64,000 nucleotides of DNA. Source: Parus major. Lineage: Eukaryota; Chordata; Aves; Passeriformes; Paridae. Position 1 is the stretch's first letter; every line of letters begins with the position of its first letter. The notes under the pieces are model-generated. The model was not told the origin of the DNA. It saw nothing but the letters and a program-made list of their open reading frames with translations, and made no database searches. A program made the position numbers and the translations under genes. The DNA is taken from NCBI RefSeq assembly GCF_001522545.3, contig NC_031768.1, positions 84,626,457 to 84,690,456 of the forward strand, in the 5' to 3' direction. Positions 1 to 10,252 of this stretch are shown here, in pieces.

Positions 1-970
1 GGAACCCAGCTTTAGATTGGCAAGATCTTGGTCCTGCTGGAGCTTTTCCTGTTTTATCTCTCTGTGGGGTGGTGATTTTGCCACTGGGAAATACCAGCAA
101 ATTCAGGTTGCTCCTCTCTTCTTCCAGTATTGAAATGAAAGTCTGGACCAAACTTCCTCCATTCTCTTTCACTTTGAAGTTGAACTGTGATTTTTTTGGG
201 GGTGGAGGGGAGGGTGAGGTATTGCTATGTTGGTATATGAACAGTTTACTGGCTCTTCTTACACTTTAGGATGTGATTTAGTTCCAAGTTACGTGACAAT
301 TATAATCACTCTTCGCTAAATATTCCCTAGGAATGCCAGTCAAATTAGGGATGTCTTAACAGTGCTGTGAACCATGACAGCTGAATAAATGAGGTAGTCA
401 GCATGTTATGCAACAAGATATTCTACAGGAATGTCTTTACTAGCCCCTTTGTATACATACAAACTGTTGACGTGAGTGTGTGCATGTTTTTGTTAGGAAT
501 TCAGAGTTACAAAGGAGGATACAGAGTTGATGTTTGATACAGAGCACTGGCATTTGGATAATCTTGGCATCCTGAGATTTTGGGACAGGTAAAACTCTTA
601 ATTGGCACAAAAATTGAGTCAAAAGGCTCATTGAATTCTAAGTCACCATTCACTGTTGAAGCAGACTGGTGGGGTTCATTAAGGTGTGTATAAATCCGAG
701 TTGGAGTGGTGTTTTTGTTGTTTTGCACGTTAAATGGCAGCCTGTTACATACCCTGGCAGATGGGCAAGGTTAACTCCAGGGCAGCTGGAGTTCACAGCT
801 CCTCACCACATCCAGAAGGAGAATTTGTGTTGTAGTAATGTGGAGATCCAGGAGCAGACATCTTGTAATGCTTCCAGTCAAATCAATGGAGCAAGGCTGA
901 TTTAGGTGAGGTGTAAACAAACCTGTATGAACGCTGAAGGTAGCATTGAGAAGTGTCTAGTGGATTGACA
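1..970. other. Unassigned left edge; possible 3' flank or UTR of a convergent gene
   Basis: No exon could be recognised here. The short open frames have no similarity I know and overlap on both strands. The stretch ends at a strong plus-strand poly(A) signal (983-988) followed by T/GT-rich sequence, so part of it may be the 3' untranslated region of a plus-strand gene whose coding exons lie left of the window. In mammals the gene tail-to-tail with AQP11 is CLNS1A. That identity is inferred from gene order only, as no CLNS1A coding sequence is visible. Confidence 0.3.
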
Positions 971-991
971 AGTTTTATTTTCAATAAAACT
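971..991. terminator. Palindromic bidirectional poly(A) signal
   Basis: AGTTTTATT (971-979) and AATAAAACT (983-991) form a perfect 9-bp inverted repeat with a 3-base loop. The right arm gives AATAAA on the plus strand (983-988). The left arm gives AATAAA on the minus strand (positions 979 to 974). The plus-strand signal is followed within 10-30 bases by T- and GT-rich sequence, as expected for cleavage and polyadenylation. The minus-strand signal lies about 2.4 kb beyond the AQP11 stop codon and could end its mRNA. The signal on both strands is seen directly; its use is inferred. Confidence 0.5.
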
Positions 992-3362
992 TTTGTATTT
1001 AGTCTCTGTGTTAGTGTTCTGGACTTCATAAGCATTCATTACCTCAAATGTAAAATACTCATTTTTGCCTGCACTACCAAAACCAGTTAAATTCTTCAGT
1101 TCCTAGCTTAAGTTTATTTTTCATTATTTCTGCTACTTTTGTTTTTATTTTCTTTTGTTTTGCATTAATTTAGTCAATTTAAGGCTTGTCTAATTCCTAG
1201 CAATTTTTTAAAAAAAACGTGCATTCCAGTGCCTATAAATTGCTATAAACAGCAACTACTTATTAATCACCCAGATTTGTACCAATTTCTTTTAAACTAT
1301 ATTTTGTGCCAAAATAAAGAAGCCAGACATGGAGAAGTCAGATCTGATCTGACCTCTTCACTTTATGGACCTTGCTTTTGCAGGCCATCAAAAATGGATG
1401 TAGATGGATGTGGAAGCAGGGCCTCTAATCTAACAAATCTTGCTTGCCTCTAGGTTTGTATATCTGCTTTCTCTTTTCTTTGTCTATTTTTATGCTCTTT
1501 AAGGTTTATTTTTGAGACCCCTATCCTGTGGGCTCCGTGGGTTCAGAGGAGACATCACGTCATGTAGATTTTGAAAGACTTGTTTCCATAAGACATGAGG
1601 TGAAAAAGTGGGGGGATAAAGTTTTTAGGTATGGATCACTATAAAAGGAGGTAAAAGAGATAGAAAACAGTAAAGCAAGAAAGGGAAGGTAGAAACCCCA
1701 AAAAATACCTGTTTTAGAAGCAGAACAAGGTATAAAAATATGTATTTTTTTCAGGCTCAGTGTGCTGGTGTGTGGTCCATGCCATGGAGAGTTTTAACAA
1801 GGACAAGTTTCTTTTGGTAGATCTACTCACACTATGGTCAAAGAGCTGCTGAATGATAAACCAGCAGTTCTATTTATCTTCGTCATACTAGCAGGCTCAT
1901 TTTTTTTTATTATTAAAAACTGAATACAGGGTCATGGGTAGGACTCTTATATGTAAAGCACATTTTGACTGATTTAATTTTCACAATCTTATAGGTAGTA
2001 TTGATTTAATTTGCACAATCTTATAGGTAGTTTGGAAAAATAAAATGAGAAAAGATTTTATTGCAACAAGGAAGAAATTACATGGAAATATTTCCTTCCC
2101 AAACTCTTGCAAAAAAGATAGCTGACAATAGTAGCTGTTAAACACTTCATTGGTTTACTGTGAAAACCCCCCCCATTTTGATTCCCTTTGTCTTAAAATA
2201 TGGTTTGCAAGGTGACTTGGATGATGAGGTGAGGGATACAATACTGAGATCTTTGTAGAATTTGTTAACCATCTCTTCTTTCAGACCAAGTAGCCGTATA
2301 AAAAACAAAAAAACCCAACTGAATTTACTCTTAAAATTGAGAAATATATTTTGGCATGTTTAGATATTAAGCTGCAGCCAGAAGAAACCTTGTGCTAGAA
2401 ACAGAGCTTCAGAGGGTAGTACTCATCAGTGGTGTTTGCCTCAGCTGAGGCTACAAAGGGCTTGTCTATGTAGCTTTCCTGTAGTTTTTCTCTCTGTTAT
2501 TCTCCTGCACTGCAGATTCATTTGTTTTTTAAAGAAGTCGGGAAGAGCTACATAAAATCAAGGACAAATTGAGTACTGCATGATTCATCCCTATATGCTG
2601 TGTCTATGTGAAGAGGCAGCAGTAGTTGCTGATAAAAAGTAGAGGGTTTTACCTAAAATGCCATTTGATGTGTGTGTCTACAGAATTTTATGGTATTTTA
2701 TTACTGCTTTTTCCAACCAAGGTAAACATTCAACAATCTCCAATGGAACAGGATGGGACAGAGCCTTCCTGGAGGAAGGCAAGGGGTTACTTACCTGCAC
2801 TCAGGTACTATTAAAACAGTGTTGGTCATACAGACTTTTAATTTTGGTGTAGGGTGCCTCTAGAATACAGGGGTGGATACTCTTCTAGGAAATAGTGTAG
2901 CCTTTTTTTTCCTCTCAGAGGTAGGTACATGGCAAGTAGGAATATGATGAAGTCAATATAAGAAATCTTCAGCTCCCTTTTTGCAGAGGGGCCTTCAATG
3001 GGAAGAAATTAAATAAAATCAAACCTTGAAAGGACAGGGTATTTCTCTAAAGTTAGTTTTGCATGCTAATAAAGGTCAGCAAATGGCACTTATGGCTAAA
3101 GTGACAAAGTCTGTGTTTTAACAGTCCTTCACATCATATGGCTTAACTGAAAATGGTGGCAGATATTCCCAAAATTCCAAAATGCATTTACAAAATTATT
3201 ACTTGAATACAAAGTGGTAAGTCAAATATTTCAAACATGAAATCTGAAAATACAGCATAAAGATGGCATGTAAGTCTGTCAACAGTTCTCTGAAAGCTTT
3301 ATGTCTGCAGATGTTGAAAATATTTTTCAATGTAGTGCTCCCAAACTTCGGGATTTGATGTC
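992..3362 (-). other. Probable AQP11 3' untranslated region and flank
   Basis: This AT-rich stretch follows the AQP11 stop codon on the minus strand and contains no recognisable coding exon. Minus-strand AATAAA signals lie at 2697-2702, 2057-2062, 1906-1911 and 974-979, so the transcript end cannot be fixed from sequence. A near-perfect tandem duplication lies at 1970-2030. The stretch could be one long 3' UTR, or a short UTR plus flank. Confidence 0.4.
1970..2030. repeat. 32-bp period tandem duplication
   Basis: Positions 1970-1998 and 2002-2030 are the same 29-base sequence with one T/G difference, separated by three bases. Both copies end in CAATCTTATAGGTAG. It looks like a simple local duplication inside the presumed AQP11 3' UTR or flank. 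Confidence 0.85.
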
Positions 3363-3415
3363 TCAAGATACCTGAGGAAAGATTTCATCCCATATAAAAG
3401 CCACAAGTATTGTAC
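3363..3415 (-). CDS. AQP11: Aquaporin-11, exon 3 (C-terminal coding part)
   Basis: This is the last coding exon. On the minus strand a good acceptor (pyrimidine-rich tract, then CTCATTGCAG) opens the exon at 3415. The first two bases complete the glycine codon split after exon 2, giving G-TILVAFIWDEIFPQVS and a TGA stop at 3365-3363. As I recall the human protein, its C-terminus aligns without gaps: the glycine, a leucine and the proline coincide, and the other helix positions up to the charged DE pair are hydrophobic in both. The bird frame stops three residues after that proline, so the hydrophilic tail of the human protein (about ten residues) is missing. Predicted total length is 254 residues, against 271 in human. 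The splice phase, strong acceptor and alignment support the call. Sequence identity is low, so another exon 3 remains possible. Confidence 0.72.
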
Positions 3416-3934
3416 CTGCAATGAGAAGTTACAGAAAGGACCTTTATTTAAATGCATTTGAGGACACAGTACTGGTATGGAAAATAAACATTACATTCAA
3501 ATATTTGAGTGTCTAACACTACAGCAGGGACTGCATCAGTATTTTTGCAAAGGAAGCTTCAATGGGCCATGCAAGTGCTCCCTGTGAGTTAAAAACCTTG
3601 TTTTCCTTAGTATGGTTAATGCTTTGATCTCTGAAAGCCAAGCCAAAGGCAGAGTTTGGCTGGGTGAATCCAACATGGGCACCTTCCTGTTCCTGATCAG
3701 GGCTCTTTTCTTTGTAGCTAAATGTATAAATGACTGAACCAGCAGCTGAACCTCCATCCCTCACCTGAGTTTGTTAGCTATGTCTGTTTTGATAACCACA
3801 TGATTTTTAGGTGCTGCCAAGGGGGTATAACATATTAGGCTGTTTTGAAGATCATTCTCATTTTGGGCTTATTCTGAAGTTGAAAAAATGGTAACATTGG
3901 ATATAGTGTACAATTCTCATAAAGAAACTTCTCT

Positions 3935-4605
3935 CTCAAGTTGGAAGGGACCCATAAATCCAAAGGGCATCCAAATTTTACTATGACCTTTTCTTTACTG
4001 CAGGGTAAAAAAATCAGTTTATTTTTTCAGAGATGAAGAAGAACCTGCTTGATGGTGTTGCCCACACATAAGCTTGTATTTATGAACCTTCTTAGACCAC
4101 AAAAAAAAACTTATTGGAAGGGGTTCTGTTTAGTCCAGTCTGTACTCAGTGCAGAACTTGGCCTGTGTTGGGTGGGTCAGTGAGGCTTTCCCTGGCTAAG
4201 TCCCAAAAACCTCCAAGCTGGAGACTGTAGCATTTCTCCAGGAAACTAATTTCAGTGTTGTTGCACACTTCCTCCTGAATGTTTTCCTGGAGTCTAAGCT
4301 GAACTTCCCATGCCCCAATTCGTGGCCTTGCTGTTACTTGTTGCCAAAAAGAATGGTTAATCTCTTGTAACTACTCTTGAAATAATGCTTGACTGTGCTT
4401 AAAACAGTCACTTTTATCTTATTTTTGCAGCCTGGTTCCCTCAGCCTTCCCTCTCAGATCAGGTAGTCTCTAGGCCCTTTATTATCTTGGTGATCCTCCA
4501 CTGCCTGGATCCTGTTTTTTGATATGTTCCTCTTGAACTGGGGGATGCCAAACCACCCATGTTCCAGATGTCAACTCACAAGCATTGAGTAGAAGGAGGC
4601 AATAA
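3935..4605 (-). mobile_element. Old, diverged CR1 LINE fragment
   Basis: Read on the minus strand this is a decayed CR1 3' region. It has the end-proximal block GTTGGAAGGGACCCATAA (3941-3958), a block equivalent to 'CTGAACTTCCCATGCCCCAATTC' near 4300-4322, and the block around 4535-4600 that matches the usual 'ccagatgtgg...gagtagagg...atcac' stretch. It has many indels and no open frame. A younger CR1 copy begins directly after it, which suggests a nested or adjacent insertion. Confidence 0.6.
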
Positions 4606-4606
4606 T

Positions 4607-6420
4607 CACAGAATCAATTCATTTGGAAAAACCCTGTGAGATCATGGAGTCCAACCTGTGACCAAACACAACCATGTCAATAGACCATGGCACTGAGTGC
4701 CACATCCAGTCTTTCCTTAACCAGTTCTAGGAACAGTGACTCCACCACCTCCCTGGGCAGATCTTTCCAATATCTAATCATGTTTTCGGTGACAAAATTC
4801 TTCCTAATGTCCAACCTAATCCTCCCCTGGCACAGCTTATGCCTATATCTTCTCATCCCATCTCTGATTGCCTTGGAGAAGAGACTGACACCTCCCCTAC
4901 CCCAGCTGGAGCCTCCTTTCAGGTGTTTGTGGAGTGATACAGCCTCCCTGAGCCTCTTCTCCAGGTTAAACAACCCCAGCTCCCTCAGCCACTCCTCATA
5001 AGACTTGTGCTCCAGACCCTTCACCAGCTCTGTTGTCCTCTGGACCCACTCCAGCACCTCAGTGTCCTTCCTGAACTGAGGGGCCCAGAACTGGACACAG
5101 TACTTGAGATGTGGCCTCAGCAGTGCTGAGTACAGGGGGACAATCACTGCCCTGGTCCTGCTGGCCACACCATTGCTGATACAGGCCAGGTGTCATTGAT
5201 CTTGGTCACCTGGACACATACTGGCTCATGTTCAGCTCCTGTCAACCACCACCCCCAGGTCCCTTTCCTCTGGGACACTTTCCAACCACTCTGACCCCAC
5301 CCTGTAGCCCTGCATGTGGCTGTTGTGACCAAAGTGTAGGACCCAGCACTCAGTCTTGTTGAATCTCATGTTGTTGGTCTCAGCCCACTTCTGCAGCCTG
5401 TGGAGATCCCTCTGCAGAAATGCTGATCCCAAATTGCTGAATTGTGCTTTGTCTTGCAGAGAGACCAAACTGTTGAGAACAAACTTCAATTCAGGTCACT
5501 GTTAAACATATTGTGGAGTATGAGCTCCCAGTTCTAACACCAGCATAGTCTGCATGGTATTGGCCACCAGCCAGGTGTCAACCCATTGATTGTGACATTT
5601 TGAGGTCAGTGGTTTAGCCAATCTTTATTCCATCTAACAGTCCTTTTGTGTGACCCCACTTTGAACCAAGAGCACTGTGGAAAGTGGTATCAAAAGCTTT
5701 ACTGAAGGTATGCTACATCCCTGCTCCTTCCTCATTGCCACATGCATTCATCACAGAAGGCAGCCAAGCTGGTCAAGCATGGATTACCTTCACTAAATCT
5801 GTGCTGACTGTTCCTGTGTGTATCTTTGTATTGTTTAAATGGTTGGAAATGGATTCCAAGACTAGATATTCCATCATCTTCCCACTGACTGATGTGAGAC
5901 CAACTAGCTTATGGTTCCCTGGCTTCTCTCTCCTTCTCAAAAGCAGGAATAGCATTAGCACATTTCCCATTGGCAGGAACCTCCCCCAGCTGCTGTAACT
6001 TCTCATAAATGAAGGACAATTCCAACACTGGACAACTCTATCTTCATTTCTAGGTGAATCCCACTAGAGTTAATGGATTCACAGTCACATATGTTGTTCC
6101 TATTTATTGTTCCCTATTTATTGCTTCCTTTCCAAAACCTTACTGATTTACATAGAGGTTTGGGAGCAAATTTTGCTTGGGAAGTCTGAGCGGTACCTCA
6201 GCCTTTTCCATGCCATCCACTGATGGACCTGCATTTTCTCTGTACATTTTTTGTCATTAGTATATTTGTAACTCTTCATGTCCCTGCTCTTAGTTCCAGC
6301 TGAGCTCTAACCTTCCTGACTTTGTTTCCAAGTGCCTGTGCAAAGCTCTTATACTCCTCCTTTGCTGTCCCAGTTTCAACTTCTTACATGTTCTCCTTTG
6401 TTGTAGGGAAGCTCTTTGTC
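4607..6420 (-). mobile_element. CR1 LINE retrotransposon, 5'-truncated and decayed
   Basis: This is the longest CR1 copy in the window, on the minus strand with its 3' end at about 4607. Its reverse-transcriptase ORF is broken by stops and frameshifts but recognisable in order. A pre-RT segment reads EEYKSFAQALGNKVRKVRAQ (about 6350-6290). It is followed by 'LTSVSGKMMEYLVLESISNH' (about 5930-5860), a 'SKAFDTTFHSAL' block near 5690-5650, then '[21 protein letters not shown]' (about 5410-5350). The conserved tail (5168-4677) contains [20 protein letters not shown] and [19 protein letters not shown]. The endonuclease part is absent or unrecognisable. The copy is surely inactive. It lies in AQP11 intron 2 in the sense direction. 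Confidence 0.92.
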
Positions 6421-7189
6421 CAAATTCCAAGTATAACACTATGTGACAGATTCCTTCTGCACGTCTAAATGTCTTACTGAGCTTTCACAAGTTTTTCCTA
6501 AAAATCACCTTTTCCCATTTATAGTAGCTTCCAAGGGAATTACTACAGACTTAGCAATTCCCTAAATAAGCAGAATTTTGTTTTGAAGTCCAAAGTCTGG
6601 ACAGCTCTGCTTTTTATGCAACAGTAAATAGATACCTGCAGTCTTTCTCTGCACCCTGAGCTCTTGTGAGAACTACAACCCATGTGGCCACATTCAGGAC
6701 CCATTCTTCTCTGTAGGCAGGTCAAGTTCAGCATTACTACTCACTGGCTCTTTAGTATTTGAATTAGACATAATTACAGACAGTTTCTAGGAACTTCAGG
6801 GATTGCATCTATTCATTGCATAAGAGTTTTTGCTCTGTCAGAAGATGTCTGTGGAGCTGAAAACCCCTATGAGGACCAGGATCTGGGAATGGAAGTAGTT
6901 TGTTTTCCAGCTGTTTCTTGAAAACCTCTTTTGCTTCCAAGTCCTTGAGAACACTTCACTGCACATGGACTTGGAATTCTTGTTTCTTTGCTTAAGTGTT
7001 CTGAACTTGCTGGCAGACTCTGAATAGCCTCTCATCTGAGCAGAAAAGTCAGTGTCACCTGTTGCCTTCTCCCTTGCTCGCCTCCTCCATTTACATCTAC
7101 TGCTAAGTGACTGTTGTGGGATAGTATTAGTCTTTCTAGTAAAACCCATCTAAAGGAGGGGGCCTTGATTCTGCTTTTATAGTGTTAGA

Positions 7190-7322
7190 AGCATAGCAGG
7201 AGGCTGGGCCAGGCTGGATGGCTTTGAGCATCTTGGTGTAGTGTAAGGTGTACCTGGCCCTACCAGGTGGGTCGGAACTGGATGGTCTTTAATGTCCCTC
7301 ACTCTACCATAAATTCTGTGAT
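7190..7322 (+). mobile_element. CR1 3'-tail fragment
   Basis: The sequence follows the CR1 3' untranslated tail: 'GGCCAGGCTGGATGGCTTTG', then a TGGTGTAG / AAGGTGTACCTGGCCC block, a GTCGGAACTGGATGGTCTTTAATG block, and a decayed end at ATTCTGTGAT. Only about 130 bases remain, inside AQP11 intron 2 on the strand opposite to the gene. Confidence 0.8.
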
Positions 7323-9849
7323 ATGCTAAGCTGGCACCTGTCCAGGAAAGAGTATTTCATTAGCTGAAAGAGCAGCATTAGCTCAGTCCCCAGCATTACT
7401 GATGGTATAATCACGCCTGGACAACCAACATGAAATCCTTTGGCAGTAAAACAGAAACCATCTTTGTTCCACTGGTACTTACTGAGTCCACATTCACAGT
7501 GCAGAACTTAGGCCTGCCTGTGGTAAGTTACAAACACTTGCTGGCATCTATGTTTATTGCAGGAATCCAGAGTTTAATGCTGCTGGAGAATCACCTTCAC
7601 CAGAACACTGGTGAAACCATTTTGAAAAATGAGTAATTAACTACAGTTTCAAGATTAAATTCCTGAAAGACCATTAATCACTAGTAGATTTGTTTCTCCG
7701 AAAAGAAAACTACCATTTCATCATTGTCTTGTGAAAGTGATAACCAACTTTCCTCTTCTTCCAAGTGTTCTTTCTACGAACATTGTTTACAATGTGTTTA
7801 CAGCCAGATCAGGATTCAGTTACATACTGAACACTCTCCATATCCTTGCCTTCATGGATTTTTGCTACAGCCGTAAATGAGAATATACTGCACTTTGCAC
7901 TGGCAATTTTAAGTTCCTGATATGTTATTCCATGGTCTACTGTGTGGTAGTTATTACAGCAAAACACAAAAAAACCCTTCTGTAAGAATTTCCCAAAGTA
8001 AGGAAAAAGTAATTTAACCATCTAAAAGGCTGATGCTGGAAGAAGTAAGACATCAGGTTAGCATATCATTGTGACTCTGCCAGTATCTAGGAAGTCTGAA
8101 ACAATATTTCTGCTGACATGTGGATTCTGAAAGTAATTTTTATAATTGAATTTTAAATATCCTTTCTCTTATCATCTACTTTCATGATTCTGCTTAGAGG
8201 TTTTTTCCACAAGAATTTATCATCATAACAGGTCATTTTCTTAGATGCCTCATCATTTGATCCAATTGTGGAAGAAAAAAGTCTATTCCTATTATTTTCT
8301 TATTTTCAAAAAGTATCAAAAAAAGTTCACATTAAGATTTGTAGATCTGCACTCCTGTATTCATTAATTCAGTTTTCAAATACAGCAATCCCCTCTATAC
8401 TTCTACCTCAGACACTATATTTGTTTAAAACCCTTGATTTATGTGGTCTCTTAAACGTATCCTCAAAACATCCTTGGTCTGTAATGAGATATTTTTATTA
8501 CCAATAGATTACTTGGTCCTTCAGGTGATCCACAGACCTGAGATCTGTCACTAAAGGTTGTCTACAGCAGTGCCACTGTGCAAGAAGTAATGTGTCCTGA
8601 GTAATCACACCTTTGTAACTGCTCAGTCTGGAGGAGTTCCTTTCCCTCATAAGTCAAGAGACAGCATTCAATGTATCCTGTATGTATATTCCAGATGTTA
8701 ACTAATGACAGACCACTGTTTATGAATTTTCATAGAAATGGAACACTGCTCCCTAATTGCATTCTAAGTTCCTCAAGTTGTGGGTCCGTTTTGGTTAACA
8801 ACTGTTGATTTTCTTACATCAAAAAATCACCTGGAGGTTTTCTGCAAGGCTGTTCTGCAGGATACATCTTGGCATGTAAGCAGAACATGGGGTTTCAGAA
8901 TGCCTCCCATTTCTTTAAATCACTTGCTAAAAGATTAAATCCCACATACTTACAACCTGGAAAATCTTTAAAGGGTTATGAGGTTGAAATCAGTTAATGA
9001 AAGCTAAAGCTGAATTGTGAGAAATATTATGTAGTCTGTAAGGACCCAAGCAATGCTGATCAGCTTTGCCTATGAAATTTCATTAATTACTCACTGAACA
9101 GTTATCAAGCTTACTCTATTGTTCAGTCATCCTGTTTAGAGATCTAATTCAACAAGATTATATTAAAGGGAATTTTAATTAGGTTTAAACTCTCTTCATT
9201 TTTGGCTGATAGAGTCAAGGCAAGTAGAACACACATATATGTGAACTCAAGAAAAGGAAGTTTTTGGTCATAACAGGAGCCCTTTCCAGTGTTTCCTGTG
9301 TATATTTTACATCCTGTTGTGCCTTCACCACTGTTGTACCTTCTAATAGGATCAACATTCATGAAAGAACTCAGGATTAACAGACTGCTTCTTTATATAC
9401 CCTAAGCAGAAAGCTCAAGATTTGTAGGGACCAACTGTAAACAAACAGCATGAAGTATCACGTGGAGCATTTTCACCTGCACACAGCTAGATGTCAAAAT
9501 CAATAGCTTCCTAATTAAAACCATAATTTAAGTTAGAAAAAACCTAGTTGCTAAACACTTCTTATTCTTAAACTAAAAGCAGACCTTGTCCAAGTGACTA
9601 GGGGTAAAACACAGAATGGGAACTAAAAAGTTTAGACACTATGCAGATAAAAAAGATTTGATATAATAAAAGTGGTAATTGAGAAAGCATATTGAAGGCA
9701 CTTATCCCAATATCTGTGGGCAGGGGTTTTTTAAAATTTATCATCCCCATGTTTTTGTAAACTGTCACAAAACAAGACAGACACTGTGTGGTAACCAGTA
9801 TGTTTCTCTTTTTTGAAGGTAATCAGGCTGATATTTGCTTTCAGATAAG

Positions 9850-9900
9850 GACTACAGGATCTTTAAAGGTCCTTCCCAATGCAAATCATTCTATAATTCA
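9850..9900 (+). mobile_element. Very short CR1 3'-end remnant
   Basis: GGATCTTTAAAGGTCCTTCC followed by a diverged CCAATGCAAATCATTCTATAATTC matches the last 50 bases of the CR1 3' end, which normally closes with repeats like ATTCTATGATTCT. Nothing recognisable of CR1 precedes it, so the copy is either extremely truncated or mostly decayed. Confidence 0.55.
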
Positions 9901-10135
9901 CAAAACAGGCACTCTACATAGAGTATTAAAAAAAATTGAAATTAACAGCTTGCATTTGCAAAATGAAACCATGATTCTGAATGCCTTAAACATTCATATA
10001 TACATTATAATTTACTATTTTCTGGATTTATTTAATACAAAAATCAAGCACTCTCAAATAAAGAACACTTATTATGATTTATGAACCATGTACTAAATAA
10101 CACTTTCTCAAACACATAATGTATTAAGAACTTAC

Positions 10136-10252
10136 CTAAGCATGGTGCTATCCAATATACTAGTGAGTAACTCAAAAATTTGTCATAGAAACAATCTGCA
10201 TGTAATGAAAAAGCCAGTGCTGGATTAAATATTGCTCCTGTGAGATTTCCAC
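10136..10252 (-). CDS. AQP11: Aquaporin-11, exon 2 (second NPA loop)
   Basis: This 117-base exon has an acceptor at CTTATTGCAG|GT and a consensus donor CTTAG|GTAAGT. It encodes residues 199 (shared codon) to 238. The peptide starts GNLTGAIFNPALAFSLH and contains the second pore motif, Asn-Pro-Ala, at residues 208-210, then the helix YSLVYWIAPCLG. As in other AQP11 proteins the residue after NPA is leucine, not the arginine of classical water channels. Cys219 aligns with human Cys227, which is known to matter for AQP11 function. Entry phase (one base from exon 1) and exit phase (one base) fit both neighbouring exons. If the donor were ignored, the frame would stay open for 33 more codons before a stop at 10044-10046. 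Confidence 0.95.

Larger units (their letters stand above)
3416..10135 (-). other. AQP11: AQP11 intron 2
   Basis: The intron runs from the exon 2 donor (CTTAG|GTAAGT, 10135 downward) to the exon 3 acceptor (TTGCAG, ending at 3416). It holds an old CR1 fragment, a longer CR1 insertion in the same orientation as the gene, and two small CR1 tails on the opposite strand. The rest is AT-rich unique sequence. Short open frames at 6838-7149, 7430-7636 and 7809-8021 are unlike any protein I know. Confidence 0.7.

Noticed and set aside
2680..2790. Minus-strand frame containing CLPWLEKAV behind an AG acceptor, considered as AQP11 exon 3
   Set aside because: It contains a PWL like the human C-terminus, but the preceding residues are not hydrophobic and the phase does not restore the helix. 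The exon at 3363-3415 fits phase, acceptor and alignment better.
4677..6006. Open frames with reverse-transcriptase similarity
   Set aside because: Not host genes: they are pieces of the broken CR1 element listed as a mobile element.
6838..7149. 103-codon minus-strand open frame in AQP11 intron 2
   Set aside because: The peptide is basic and Ser-rich with no known domain, and no splice or promoter signal supports it. It lies between CR1 fragments and is probably chance or a decayed repeat.
9610..9710. Minus-strand hydrophobic frame (LSQLPLLLYQIFFICIV) considered as AQP11 exon 3
   Set aside because: The acceptor has a weak pyrimidine tract, and the residues after the split codon (D-I-G-I-S) do not match the conserved glycine-helix pattern.
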